From positions 41,686,001 through 41,750,000 of the forward strand of contig NC_072893.1 in the NCBI RefSeq assembly GCF_027943255.1: a stretch of DNA of 64,000 bases, in the 5' to 3' direction. Positions 22,371 through 34,734 of this stretch are shown piece after piece (the first letter of the stretch is position 1; every line of letters starts with the position of its first letter). This DNA comes from Anastrepha obliqua (Eukaryota; Arthropoda; Insecta; Diptera; Tephritidae). The notes beneath the pieces are model-generated. The model did no database searches. It had not been told where the DNA came from and saw nothing but the letters and a program-made list of their open reading frames with translations. A program made the translations under genes and the position numbers.

Positions 22371-24805
22371 TATAATTTATGAAATCCCTTCTAACTAAAA
22401 TCACCTTGGTGGCTATATGCGCGAGTATCAACAGGCATTGTCGGACAAATTAAAAACTCAATCAATTTTGTTCTGGCAGAGCCACAAAGCAAAAGTGAAT
22501 GTCCCCACAGGCACAGAGGAAAATACGCAAAACAAAACTTCAACCCAAAAACAGAAGAAAAAAGTGGAAAAATTCATTTACTGCAAATTAAATTTTCGAA
22601 AGCCCAACGCACACTGTTGCACAAATAAACACATGCGAAATGATCATAAACAAACTAAAGCAAAAAAACAATAACAGGGAATTTCAAAAACAGCAAACAA
22701 TCGCAATTGAGCTGAATAAAAGTGCGAAGCGGTGGATGAAGGTAGCCACTAAGGTAAGAGGTACGTGCATATTAACACAACAGCGCTGGACCACAACACA
22801 CAAAATAACCCAGGCAGCAGGGAAGAAGAAAATAAAGAGAGCAGCCAGCCGGATGGCCAGCCGACTGAATGGCCTTGTGGCGGCGTATTCGATTGAGGTA
22901 AACGTTGCGGTGCTGATTGCACTCGACTCAAACTCGGAAAGAGGAAGGAGAAGAGGAAGAGGCAGGAAACAGACGTAGTGAAAGGAGTCAGAGCGAGCAA
23001 ACTCAGAGCTCAGAGGGAAGGAATAGGCAAGGAAGGGCATCAAGTGCCATTGAAGGATTGTAACGGTGAATAGCCAGCCAAGGAAGGACTAGCGATATAA
23101 CATACATGTGTCCATTGTTGCGTATATTGTTGTTATTGTTAGTTTGCCTGCAGACCAATTGAGTAGCCTGCGCGTGCAGCCACATATATGTAATTAGAAT
23201 TTGTTTGTGTTTGTGCGAGTGCGAGTGCGAGTACGTGTGTAAGAGCGCATGATAAAATGGAGTTTAATAACAAAACAACAACAAACAAACAATCGAGTAT
23301 ATGGAAAGAACAAGAGAAACCCAACACATATTGTACATACACACAAGCACAAGGTATCCGTGCCAGCGATCGACATGGGCGCACCTCTCTGATATTGAAA
23401 CTGTAAATGAATCAAAGTGAAGCCTACTTCTAGGGGATGGTCAAAAGTGAGCACACTGAGTATTTGTTGAAATGTGTGTATGTGGAGAGTCAACGTAATT
23501 GGGGAGAGCTAGTGAGAGTAACAGTGGGAGTGTAGTGAAATGGAAAATATTCTACACAAACAAATGCACACATGTACGCTAGAAGTCGAAGCACGGCGGA
23601 GATGCGAGCAAACGGGCAACGCATAACTACATAGCAAACAAAGAAAACAAAATAATAACAAAATGAGAACTTTTACAACAACTTTTGAGTAATAAAAAAA
23701 CAAAGTTTGCAACAATAACTCAACTTAATTCCATATAACAGAGAAAAATGGCAAACAAAAACAATTTTTGAAGTGGCCCTTCGGCTAATAATGCCACAAT
23801 ACAAGCTAGGCCGAGGCTGAGTCGGAGACTGAGACTGAGGCTGACTATGAGGCTAGTGAATGGCCATGTTTTTTCTTACACACACAGACACATACACTCA
23901 TAGGCTCATTTAAGCAAATATGGACGTATTAATATTGAATTTCGTGGTTGTGTCTATGTCAGCTTTAACGAAAAAATCGCATACGAACACAACGAAACGC
24001 ACATATGTATGTATGTGTATATATTTGCGTCTTTGAAAATAGGGAATAAGCCCAACGCACAGGTGAATAGTTGACGAAGCCATTTCAGAAATAATTGTCA
24101 CAGGAATTCCTGCAGTTAAAAAAGTTGACCCTAGCACTTGCAGTCAAAGCAGTTTATCTGACAGCATCGTTTGTTTAACCAACGGTGGCTGACAATTTCC
24201 GTATGCATTGCCTGGGCAAAGTTTTTCAAAAGCGAAAGTTGGTGAATGACACAAATGTGACATCTATGCAAGCAGGCATATTAACATTTTGGGGATGAGG
24301 TTGGCTAATGTAAGAGTAGAAGCTATTTGGTTTTTTTTCTGGGTAGAATATTCACGTGTACACGAAGTTTTTTCAGTTCTTGATTTTTACAAGTATTGAG
24401 TTGCTATATTTATTATATATTTTCAAACGGATTTTTGTATTTTTCAAATCATAAAACAAATTTCGTTTCTTCATTCTCTTCAAAATGTAATGACGTATGA
24501 AATTATATGACTTTCATTAAAGTGATTGTCTTAAAATTTTGTTTTATACCTAACTAGTAATCGGACAAAATTAAAATGTTTACGTGTGAGTGAAAAAATT
24601 TCAGCTATTAAAATTCATACTTTTGTGAGCGGAAATATTTGTTTTTTCTCCATCGATATTTTTCGGTCATTTTCTCTTCAAAAGAATTTTAATGTAGAAC
24701 TTTGTAATTTTCATGCTTATCATTATATTTTACCACGACTGTCTTCTTTTCCCTTATCATTATACCGCTCGAGTTTTAAACTCTGTTTTTGAATTTTTTT
24801 TTTTT
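22371..24805. other. Spacer, no gene recognised
   Basis: A-rich and CA-rich spacer with (GTGCGA) and GAGAC-type short repeats near 23205-23235 and 23820-23850. Open frames at 22640-22978, 22684-23043 and 22417-22674 are lysine/glutamine or serine/leucine low complexity and overlap one another. No domain is recognised. Confidence 0.5.
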
Positions 24806-24865
24806 AAAAGCTAAGTCAGGTTAGGTTGAAATGGCTGCCGATAGAGAGGGCACACTTGGACGAAA
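24806..24865 (-). repeat. LINE 3' tail remnant
   Basis: The plus strand reads CAGGTTAGGTTGAAATGGCT then GCCGATAGAGAGGGCACAC. Its reverse complement matches the very 3' end of the LINE at 49000-49935 (GGGCAGCCATTTAACC, AACCTAACCT). Only the tail remains. Confidence 0.55.
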
Positions 24866-25526
24866 AATTTCTGATTTTCCTTTAGTATACCATTGTAAAG
24901 GTGATAAGAAAACTACTGAGAAATAAATGAGGGACGTGGATGTGTATTTGTTGTTGACGACTGAACGGTGATTGAGTTACAAGGGGGGGTGGGCCGATTC
25001 AAAAAGCTTGCCTCTAACCGACAGAATTTACTCAAACGTTGATGTAAAGATTTGGTGTCAAAATCCTAAACACTGCTTTTAATTTGACAATAAAAAATGT
25101 AACGATTTTTTAGCGAAAATCAGTTTTTTAGTACTAGGTACCAAATACTATAAAAAATTTAAATATCGAAAAATATTCTTGCATTGATACCTCGCGAAAC
25201 ATGTCTTCTCACAAGTCACTCAATAAACCAGCATTATTTGTAACGCCACAAAAAATTATTAAAAATTTGATTTTTTTCCACCGAATAAACTTTAACTTGC
25301 AGAGTCCCTACTACTAGAGCTTTTGACTATGGCTTCGGCGATTTTTGAATTGTCGCTAATTTTCGTTCACAACGTTACTTATAATTTCATGTGACTAGCA
25401 CTCATGACTGCAATTCTCAACTGGTTTATGGAGCAGTTTATTGAAGATATACCCATATACCATAATAGTATACTTTATACCATAATAGTGCTTATTTCTC
25501 GATAGCCAAACTGCAACTCGAGCATT
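24866..25526. other. AT-rich spacer
   Basis: AT-rich with no recognisable coding sequence. TACCATAATAGT is repeated at 25455-25500. It may be old non-coding repeat sequence. Confidence 0.45.
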
Positions 25527-27310
25527 AGATTAGATTAGATCAGACCTGTAGCGAGTTGGACAAGTTCAAGCACTCAGTCAGTAGACAGTTATACTACACC
25601 CGGATCGATTATATGATAGTAGAAAGAGTAACAAAACAGGATAGATACAATAAAAGTGTTAAGATGAAAAAATTTTATTGAGGTTACTCTTTCGCAAATC
25701 CTTTGTGTTCATTGATGAATCTTAAGGTACCCGAAAAAGGAAGAATATGAACTTTATCCATACTCAGTACATCGCAACCCAAGAGCCTGAGGCTGATTCT
25801 AGAAAACGCGGGATAGCTACAGAGAAAACCCTCTGTAGTGGCCATATTCTCACTGCAGGGTACGCATATTGAGTCTTCGTTGTGTCCTGTGATTACACCC
25901 GCCGGTACTCTCAGAAGCTTCTACCATGTTTTAAGAAAAAGGTAGCTAATTTCCTGGTTATTGGTTCTTTCACAAAGCACTTAGTTACTTTTCAGGAGTT
26001 CAACCCAGAGCAACGTCTTCTATGGATAGATCTCATGAAGTCGTAAATTCATAGTTTAATCGATACAGAATTGCCACGTAAAAAGGGTTCAGGGGCTACT
26101 GGTATGCTTGCAGAGCCTTCATTTGGCCCAACCAACTCGTTCCTTTTAATACCACAATGTTCATGTAGCCAAATAGAAAAATCTTGCCATCTGTCCTGTG
26201 GCATAAGAGTACTTCGTGTCTTCGTCTAAGTACCATCCAGATCCGCTTTCATCACTGGTTTTGGATTCGTCGGTGTAGAAAGTGTGCTGATATCCCGTTA
26301 AGAGTCTCTGGACTAAAGGCATCCGATTGTCCACTAGCATCGATAACATTGTGCACCGCTCTGACAACTGGTGGAATATCTGACAGTGGCCAGTGCTTAC
26401 TTCATTTCCCCAGACTCCGTTTAGCTTAAGCCTGTACGCCGCCTTCATTGCTTCCTTTCGAATTTGAAGATCTAGAAGTTGCAAGTTTAAAATGGCATTA
26501 AGGGCATTACCAGATGTCGGTCTCATAGCACCTGTGATACCCAAGTACACACTTCTCTGTGGTCTATTTAGGAGTTTAACTCTGGTAGCCTTCCACCATA
26601 CTACAGAGTGTACTATCACCGGTCTTGGAACCCCATGTCTTTCCAAAGGTTGCTTACACTGCAAGACGGCTTTTAGTGTTCGAGAGATCTTCTGCTCGAT
26701 AAGCTTCTCCCAGGGAAGCTTACTATCTATGATTACTCCTAAGTATTTAACTTCAGAAGACAGTGTTACCCCTTTCAATGTCGGTAGTAACAGTCCTTTC
26801 ATATAGCGTTTCCTAGTGAAAAGAACTAAGGTACTTTTTGTTGGATTCACCGAAAGACCATGTAATTCGCACCAATACTCAATCTTATTTAGAGCTACCT
26901 GCATTTTATTGCATATAACTTCAAGTGATCGTCCTGAGACTAATACGCACACATCGTCTACGTAGGCTTGGGTGTGTCCAATTTCCTGCAGATCATTAAG
27001 AAGAGAGTCCACCACGAAGCACCAAAGTAGGGGAGAGAGTACACCGCCTTGTGGGCAACCCTTCTTAACCTCAATCCTGACTCCTTCATCTCTTTTTCTA
27101 TCCATGGTAAGCAGTCTTTTGGATAGCGTAGAGTGGATCCATCTGACAATGATTTCTTCCACTCCATGACTTCTGATAGAAGAGCACATAGAGTCAAAGG
27201 TAGCATTGTCGAAAGTTCCTTAAATGTCCACAAACACACCAAGAGTGTGTACTCTTGCTTCCAGCCCTTTTTCGATTATGCTAACGCAATCGTGCAAGCC
27301 ATGAAAAAAC
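25527..27310 (-). pseudogene. RNase H-type LINE, RT to 3' end; long open RT segment
   Basis: A 342-codon open stretch (26161-27189) encodes most of the RT. It shows IVRWIHSTLS, KKGCPQGGVLSPLLWCFVVD, the catalytic box AYVDDVCVLV and LHGLSVNPTKSTLVLFTRKR. The connection domain follows (VKYLGVIIDSKLPWEKLIEQ, GITGAMRPTSGNALNAILNL) and then the start of RNase H (HTFYTDESKTSDESGSGWYL). Upstream, VDI then a stop then GTFDNATFDSM shows one stop in the first RT aspartate motif. Downstream to 25700 a Cys/His C-terminal segment is readable (CVPCSENMATTEGFLCSYPA). The 3' tail near 25527-25545 is TAATC repeats. It is the best-preserved RT in the window but is 5'-truncated with most of RNase H lost. Confidence 0.85.
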
Positions 27311-27485
27311 TCCGTGTATTTTTGCCATGAAAAAGCTCCACATAAAAAAATATCTGCCGTTCGGAGTCGTCTTGAAACTGTAGGTACCTCCATTTGTGGA
27401 ACAATATCAAGAAGGACGCCAGAAGTAGGAGGAGGAACTCGGCCAAACACCCAACAAGGGTGTACACGCCAATTATATATTTATA
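27311..27485 (+). repeat. tRNA-derived SINE, copy 2, head missing
   Basis: The body and tail match copies 1 and 3: CCGTTCGGAGTCGTCTTGAA, CTCCATTTGTGGAACA, GTAGGAGGAGGAACTCGGCC, then GGGTGTACACGCCAATTATA and a TA-rich tail. The tRNA-like promoter head is absent. It abuts the truncated 5' end of the minus-strand LINE. Confidence 0.7.
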
Positions 27486-27532
27486 TAAACATTTGTTGAA
27501 TTCATTTAAAACGTAGCCGCAAGTAAGATGCA

Positions 27533-28150
27533 GTTAATGTTAGGTTAAGTTATGGTGGTAGTCGGTCTGTACGACCAACTCACTTAGACCTTACAGCTCC
27601 GTTGTGATGCAACACGGAAGCACATTCACAGACCAGACAGTACAGTAAAAGAGTTGAAAAAATATTTACCTAGAAAACCTGCTCTGATTTTAGCTGCGAC
27701 TAGACAATTGCAAAGGAAGTGTTCAACTGTTTCTTTCTCTTCCCGAACTTCACAACTTTGTAGAGCAAACTCTTACTCCCCAAGAAGGCCTGCCAAATAG
27801 CCAATGACCAGTATTACAAGCCACGATCTTTGAGATATCCTCTCTTGAAAAGCTCTGCAATTTCTTTGTCCTTTTCTTATTTATTTGCGGCCACACTTGC
27901 CTAGCTGTTACGCGTGTGCCTACATCTCTCCCTGACCTATAGACCTGTTAGGTAATGTTGCTTTTCATTGTTAATTTGCTCGTGGCCATAGGTTTCCCAA
28001 TGGTATTTCTATCGCTAAGCAGTGGAAGAGTACTACCTTTCTTGGCTAGCTTATCGGCTTTACAATTTCCCTCAAAATCTCTGTGTCCCGACAGCCACCA
28101 GGGTGCATACCAGAGATGCATATAAAAGCTGTTCTTTGGGCCTTCCTCAT
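27533..28150 (-). pseudogene. RNase H LINE, 3' end
   Basis: On the minus strand the end of RNase H is readable near 28040-28110 (GHRDFEGNCKADKLAKKG) and is followed by a decayed C-terminal region. The 3' end finishes CATAACTTAACCTAACATTAAC at about 27533, the TAACC-type tail seen on other LINEs here. Stops are frequent. Confidence 0.6.
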
Positions 28151-29420
28151 GAGTTTAGCGTTACTCCCCTTTGCAGTTACTGTTACATAAGTCTGCTAAG
28201 AATCGAAAGAGTGCGCTAGCCGATCGCATTGAACGCTTCACTCCAGTAATGACAAAATTTTCAAACTAAATCCCAAGCAAACTAAACTTCCTTTTCCAAT
28301 TTCAATGTCCCAAACGTTTTTGGGCAGATTTCCTACACGTGTTCGTGGGACACGTCTGTCCAGATCACAAACAATAAAATGTGAATACCAACTATTTATG
28401 ATCCCTATATCGTGTTGCACGTGCGCAATTTGGCAAAGCTATGCTTTAATTAAAATTCAAATGCAGCGAATTTTCAGTAATTATGCGCGTCCCAACGCAC
28501 ACAAGTTCAAAAGCAATTGCTCATGAATGCCAAACGATACGAAAGGATAAGTTGTAGGTATGTGTGTATGCATGGGAAGAGTTGAATGCGCGCCACTGCA
28601 TGTGGCAACAAGCATATGTGGCACGTTCAGTGCTCATTCTCAGCGGCAGTTGCGTTGAAAGCTCACGCTTGCACACATATTTTGAGATGTGCACATGAAT
28701 TAAGCTCCGTTGGACAATTCGTGGACACAGCCATGCAACCGTCCAACCATCCACACATCCAACCATCCAACAACCGGACAGTATGAGTTTTGTGGCATTT
28801 GTCTGCGTGTCAACAATTCAATTAACGTGTTGTTGATGATTTCGTGGCATGCAGCAACGAGCAAGCCGCCAACAACAATGCAATACGAGTACATCCACTC
28901 ACACATACAGAAGTATATATTCGTCATAAACGATTGGTTGGGTACAAACATTTGAATGTGGCAAACAATACAAGAACGCCTGCTGCTTGTTGCACACATA
29001 TACACATGGTACACGTGCATGTTGCATACAACAAACACATAGACTTATGCATACATATGTACACATGGCTCATAACTTGCACGCCGACACCATTCGCTGG
29101 GTATGTGGCATGCTGCAAGGCGCTTTTAGCTGCAACAGCATCAACAACAAATACGTTTCAGGTGGCAGAGCAAGTATGCTGTGACGTTGATGGTGCCACA
29201 AATCGATGCATGTCAGTTGAATGCCAGTTGTTATCGGCTCTTTTGTTATTTTTTTTTTTTGTTTAGTTTTTTTTCATTTCTTTTTTGTTTCTACGGGAAT
29301 TTAATGAGAATTTAATTGTGTGCCAGTCACATGCGAAAGCGCAGTATACACAAGCAGGCACATTAGGATGGCACACAAAAAAATAAAAAAAAATTTCTTG
29401 AAGCCACCGCGTAAATTTAG
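28151..29420. other. Spacer, no gene recognised
   Basis: CA/TG-rich spacer with many ACACAT and CATATG motifs and repeated CAACCATCCA near 28740-28780. Open frames on both strands overlap here (for example 28700-29038 and 28844-29266) and are His/Thr/Cys-rich low complexity. I call no gene. Confidence 0.5.
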
Positions 29421-29725
29421 GTCCTATGTTCCCCTAGCTGAATGGTTTTATGCGTGACTACCATTCGGGAGTACTAGATTCAAGTCTGCGTGCATGAAAC
29501 ATAAAAGAGATAGAAAATATATTTTTCTAAAAGCGATCGCCCCTCGGCAGGCAATGACAAACCTCCGACTGTATTTCTGCCATGAAAAAGCTCCTCATCA
29601 AAACCATCTGCCATTCGGAGTCGGCTTAAAACTGTAGGTGCCTTCATTTGTGGTACAACATCAAGACGCATGCCACAAATTTGAGGCCAAGCCCCCGAAA
29701 AAGGTGTAAGAGCTAATTATTAATT
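29421..29725 (+). repeat. tRNA-derived SINE, copy 3
   Basis: The head carries an A-box-like TAGCTGAATGG at about 29436 and a B-box-like GATTCAAGTC near 29477. The body is the most complete of the three: AAGCGATCGCCCCTCGGCAG, TTTCTGCCATGAAAAAGCTC, ATTCGGAGTCGGCTTAAAAC, then a TTA-rich tail. It is diverged from copy 1, and the promoter boxes have drifted. Confidence 0.7.
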
Positions 29726-30060
29726 TATTTTTAATGTTCTTCTAGGAACCACGGGAAAATATGTTTCATTCTTGTTTTTTATGTTTTGAATTCAAGCGAG
29801 TACCATTTCCTAAATTTTGTTTTCTTTTCCCTTCTAAATTGTCCAAAGCAGCACATCGTACTTTATTAAAAAAAAGAGTTTCTCATAATTTTAAAAAATA
29901 TTAAAAATTAAAAAGCAAAAATATTTACCTCCATTTTTTTGTTTTTGGCTAAAAATCTTTTTTTTTCAAATTGTTTGAACAATTTATTTTTGTTACTTAC
30001 AATTTTTTTTTCTTACCTAAACCTAGAAGCATCGGCAGCCGATTAAGCTATCCGATAGTG
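29726..30060. other. AT-rich spacer
   Basis: T-rich and A-rich runs only. No gene or element end was seen. Confidence 0.5.
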
Positions 30061-30079
30061 ATGGCCAAATGGGTGGTGG

Positions 30080-31600
30080 TCGAATAGAATTCCAAAAAAG
30101 GCAAACAGAAGGACTGTACAGGAAGGAGTGCTCTCCGCTCGTATATCGAACGTACTGATAAATCAGATTCTCATCAAACTTGAGAATAGTGGACCGAAAC
30201 TGCAGGTATCTGCTTACGACTTGGCTGTTATCATCTCAGGTAGGTGTCGATTAGTGAAATACACACAAAACGCTTAGAGAGATCTACAAGTGGACGGAAT
30301 CGGTCAAATTGGAAGCAAATCCAGACAAGATAGACTGAGGACTGTTTACAAGAAAGTGCAAGATTCCAAACTGGTCACCTCCGAGGCTCCGAGGACTAAA
30401 TACATAGGTATACTTGTGGATAGCAAACGGTAATGGAGATCAAATGTGGAAGAAAGAGCAAAGAAAGCCTCTAATGCCTTATAAGCATGCAGAAGAATGA
30501 TCGGTAAGAATTAGGGCTTACCTTCTCGGCTCATACATGGCGGACATTAGCCCAATAATGCTCTATGGTGCGCTGGTATGATGGACGGCGTGTGATAAAA
30601 TGGCGTACGTTAAAACATTGGAGTGCGTGTAAAGGATTAAAGGAATATGTGTAACCGGCGCTATGAGTACAACTACAAAAGCGGCAATAGAAAGAATTTT
30701 CAACTGGCATTCTCTCAAATTTGTAGTAAGAAACTCAGCCAAAAGATCTGCACTAAGACTGCAGATGTCAGAACAGAGAGTCTCAGAGATTCTCAATTCA
30801 GAGACTTTTTGGGTATTGCAACATTTAGGATTCAAACGGAAGATCATACTATGTAATTCCAGAAGATTAATTTGGCAAAAAACCTATCGCCTTTATAGAG
30901 AAAAATGGATGGCAGAAAAGTCTGGAATCTACATACCATTTATACAATTTCTTTATAGATGTATCCAAGATCACGGAACGAGCAAGAGCGGCTGGCCTCT
31001 GCGCGCAGTTTGATCACCGAAAGCCTTTCAGGCTTGCTAAGCACTGTAGCATATTTTAAGATGAGATCTATGCTGTAACCAAGGAAGCTGAGTTGGAATT
31101 TACTCCCTGCGCACTCGCTCAAATATATTCATCGATAGTCAAGCTGCTATTAAAGCAAAAATGACTGTAATGACTACCTCGGAATGGATTCAACACTGTA
31201 GATCCAAAATGGACAAGCTCTGCGAGAATAGACAGGCCTGCATGTACTGGGTAAGAGAGCTAAGGCAGGCACCCGCTTGCCTAGGATGAGTACATCGAAC
31301 ATATGCCCTCACTCTCAGTTGTGAAGTCGGTACTACACGGTACTCGGGTACAGTACAAATAGGAGAGAACCTCGGCCAACAGACGACAAACTAACTCTGG
31401 AAGCCCAATCTATGCCTCGACCTTCCACAGGATTGCCAAAAATGATTCTACGAACTTGCAACACGAAAACAACCACATTCATTTTATCACTCCTCATTGG
31501 AGCACTGACCGGATATTGTCTCGCTCTGTAGCGCGCAGCTCAAATCGGATTGATCCAGAACGACGACGAGCAAGATATACCCAACCTAACCTACCTATAA
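30080..31600 (+). pseudogene. RNase H LINE, decayed RT to 3' end
   Basis: RT and connection pieces are readable (KLENSGPKLQVSAYDLAVII, then PRTKYIGILVDSKR, ERAKKASNAL.ACRRMIGKN near 30390-30510). VCVTGA then STTTKAAIERIFN lies near 30650. An RNase H piece (IDSQAAIKAKM near 31134) and a C-terminal piece (LIGALTGYCLAL near 31495) follow. It ends near AACCTAACCTACC at 31583-31595. Many stops and shifts are present. It is closely related in layout to the element that follows at 31640. Confidence 0.65.
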
Positions 31601-31639
31601 AGGTATAGTTTTTTCAAGGTGGCTAAAAAATCGTAAATT

Positions 31640-33085
31640 ATTTTTTTTATTTAGGCAACAACGAACTACTTCTCAAAGATCATGCGAGGTACCTCGAAGT
31701 AATACTTGACAGTAAATTGCTGTGAAAGCACAATGTGGAGGCAAAGGTGAAAACGGTCATTAATGCGCTGTACGCATGTTAAAGACTGCTGGGCGTTACT
31801 TGGGGTCTATCACCCTATCTGATGCATTGGTGCTACACGGCAGTAGGTAGGCCGATATGGCTGTATGAGGTCTTAGTATGGTGGACTGCGACAAGATGCC
31901 AGGAGCGATGAAAACCACTCCAAGGGCTCCGCTAGAAATAATACTCAGCATACCACCTATTGACCTTATGGCGGACAATTTCGCAGCGAAATCCGCGAGG
32001 AGGTTAGTGGCTGCTGGAGTATTCACCTGTAGAACCTTCGAACACAGCTCAGTAGGAAAGTGGACCACAGGTTGCACAGACTACATGACTCCGTACTTTA
32101 ATTCGGAGAGAAGGTTTCGCACTATTATTGAAGAGGAGGGATGACTCCGTACTTTAGTTGGGAGAGAAGATTTCGCATTACAATTGAAGAGGGTGCCACA
32201 AAGGCATGAAGCCTGGCCATAGGACTTTTCACATCTACACAGACGACCCTTAAACTTCAGACAGAGTGGGAGCGGTTATTTACTGCTCAAAACTAGGAAC
32301 AAAGCAACCTATCAAACTGCCAGACCACATCAGTGTTTTCCAAGCGGAAGTTTTTGCTGTGGGGAAAGCCGTGAAGCTAGCCTACACAAGAGCAAGAAAG
32401 AACTCAACAATTAATATATACGTGGACAGTCAAGCAACAATAAAATCAATAAGCTGATATTATATTAAGTCCAAAAATGTTCGACGGAGCAGGGAGACCA
32501 TAGAAAGGCTAGCCGCAAACAGAATGCCGCATATCTATTGGGTACCTGGTCACAAAGGCGTCGTGTGAAGCGAAATAGTAGATGAAAGCGAGAGAACGAT
32601 ATACTAAAACCGCTAAATACAACAGACAACGAAATGGACGAATGCATGAAAAAGCAAGTGGAAGGTAGGTGAACTAATCTGACCACAGCAAAAAACTGAC
32701 TCAATTCGTACTTACGCTCTCGCGAAAGGACTGAAGAACTATCATAGGTATGCTGACAGGTCATAATCTATTGGCTGCGTATGCGTACAAGATAGGGATT
32801 GCTAATCCGGACAAAAAGGATGTTGAGGAAACTTTAGAACACCTTCTGTGCGTTTGTGCGGCATTATTAAAAACGCGTGCAAAATGCCTGCTAGCCCCAC
32901 TGTTTGAGGGTCTGGAGGACGTCGCGAAAGCGAATCTCCCAGCGCTGCTTAGATTCGCCAAAAGCGCTGACATCCCACATGATACCTACTTTCAGAATTC
33001 ATAGAGGTCGCTCTCCATCTGGTATCGCTAGGGACCACAAGGTCTATGCGTGGCTTATTACCAACCAGGCTAACCTAACCTAACC
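31640..33085 (+). pseudogene. RNase H LINE, connection domain to 3' tail
   Basis: In order: ARYLEVILDSKLL and LLGVTWGLSPYLMHWCYTAV (connection domain, 31690-31850); RNase H pieces GAVIYCSKLGTKQPIKLPDH and VFQAEVFAVGKAVKLAYTRA; then INIYVDSQATIKSIS, YWVPGHKGVV and the zinc-knuckle region VEETLEHLLCVCAALLKTRA. A last open stretch ends with a stop at 33002-33004. The 3' end is GGCTAACCTAACCTAACCTA (33060-33085). The same last 250 bp recur at 40345-40590. The RT is missing and stops break the frame. Confidence 0.75.
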
Positions 33086-33553
33086 TATTTCATTTATTAT
33101 TATTTTATTCTTTTTACAAACATTTGTCAAGTAAATTAAATAAGGATGTTAACTAAAAAAATGTTTAACTATTTTCATCCATCCTAGTTCACATACATAT
33201 GCACATATATATACATAGATCCATTTGAATGAAGGCATTTTGTGCTTGCTTGCTTGGGTTTGTGCGGCAAAAATGCATTTCATAGCATACTTCGAGGCGT
33301 TATAGCGCATACGTTGGGCAATAAAGCCACAAAGCAATGCATTCATGTTTTTTAAACGATGTAAGTGTGGAGCGGCATTGCATATGTTGGTATTTAAAAA
33401 TTTAATCACTCCATTTTCACCATAAATGCGCTCACTATTTAATGTAATTTGTTGTTCTTTTTTGAATTTTTTTTTTTTTTGTTTTTAATATTCAAGCGAA
33501 TTATTATGCAGTGTTACATGGAATATTAACGGAATGTATTGGATATACATATA
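33086..33553. other. Spacer, no gene recognised
   Basis: AT-rich spacer with ACATATGCACATATATATAC near 33191-33215 and T runs. No gene recognised. Confidence 0.5.
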
Positions 33554-34461
33554 AAGGGTGGTTAAATTTCAAGGGCCGATATTGAATGTGAACCCCACCT
33601 AAGCGTCAAGTTTTTTTGCATTTCATTTGACATTTTTCAATTTCAGACTAATTCAATTTGAACCACGGAAAGATACACAATCAAGCAACGCGTTAAAGTT
33701 TTTTAGGCTTATTATGAAAACGGGCGTTCAAATCAAAATGCATATCGCGCACTTCGTGAAGAAAGTCATCTTCAGTGATGAGGCACATTTTCACCTCAGT
33801 GGATTCGTCAATAAGCAGAATTGCCGCATCTGGGCGAATGATAATCCAAGAGTGTCTGTTTGGTGCGGTTTATGGGCCGGCGGCATCATTGGGCCGTATT
33901 TTTTCCAAAATGAGGCCGGTCAGGCAGTTACTGTGAATAGTGTTCGCTATCGTGAGAAGATAACGAACTTTTTATGGCACGAATTGGAAGATATGGATGT
34001 GGACGATATGTTGTTTCAACAGGACGGTGCCACTTGTCACACAGCTAACGAAACAATGGCTCTTTTGCGCGAAAAATTTGATGGCCGAATAATCTCACGT
34101 CGCGGCGATGTCAATTGGTCGCCAAGATCATGTGATTTGACACCGTGAGACTTCTTTCTTTGGGGTTATTTGAAAGAAAAAGTGTACATCGATAAGCCAG
34201 CAACAATTCAAGAGCTAAAGGATGAGATAATTCGGCACATTAACGGCATAGAATCTCAATTATGCCTCAGCGTCATCGAAAATGTGAACCATCGAATGGA
34301 GGTGTGCCGCCGAAGCCGCGGCGGCTATTTGGCCGATATTTTGTTCTATACGTAATTGAGCTATACCAATATTATCATAGTAAAGAGAAACGACAATTAT
34401 TTCCTACAAAAATTGTATTTTCTTCAAAATCTACACCGGCCCTCGAAACTTAACCACCCTT
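33554..34461 (+). mobile_element. DD41D mariner relative, family A, 908-bp copy with catalytic core
   Basis: Inverted termini (AAGGGTGGTTAAATTTCAAG at the left; its counterpart TTAACCACCCTT at the right) are flanked by TA (33552-33553 and 34462-34463). A scrap of the N-terminal helix-turn-helix (RYTIKQRVKVF, stop, AYYENGRSNQNAYRALRE) is deleted straight into the catalytic core. The core has the first Asp in VIFSDEAHFHLSG, the second in MLFQQDGATCHTANETM near 34020, and the third in DFFLWGYLKEKVYID after a TGA stop at 34146-34148. Counting the stop as one residue, 41 residues separate the second and third Asp (DD41D). The C-terminus ends YLADILFYT at 34355. The N-terminal deletion and stop make it non-autonomous. 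Confidence 0.9.
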
Positions 34462-34734
34462 TATATGCATATAAGGGATGTCAGTCCCGAAATTCCGGGA
34501 TCTTGAAAAACTTTAAATATCGAATTGAAAGAAGTAAAAACTTATTTTTCTACTTATCTCTAATTTATGGAGTAGAACAAATATGTTTTGAGGTTTAGTT
34601 TTTATGAATATTTGGTAAGTTTTGTATAATTATTTTTGATATTAAATACATAAATTTTTCTGAAAAAAATTTTTTTTTACAAAAGTTGACATAACAATAC
34701 AATTATTACACAGGGCCCGGTACTCGAAGGGTAA

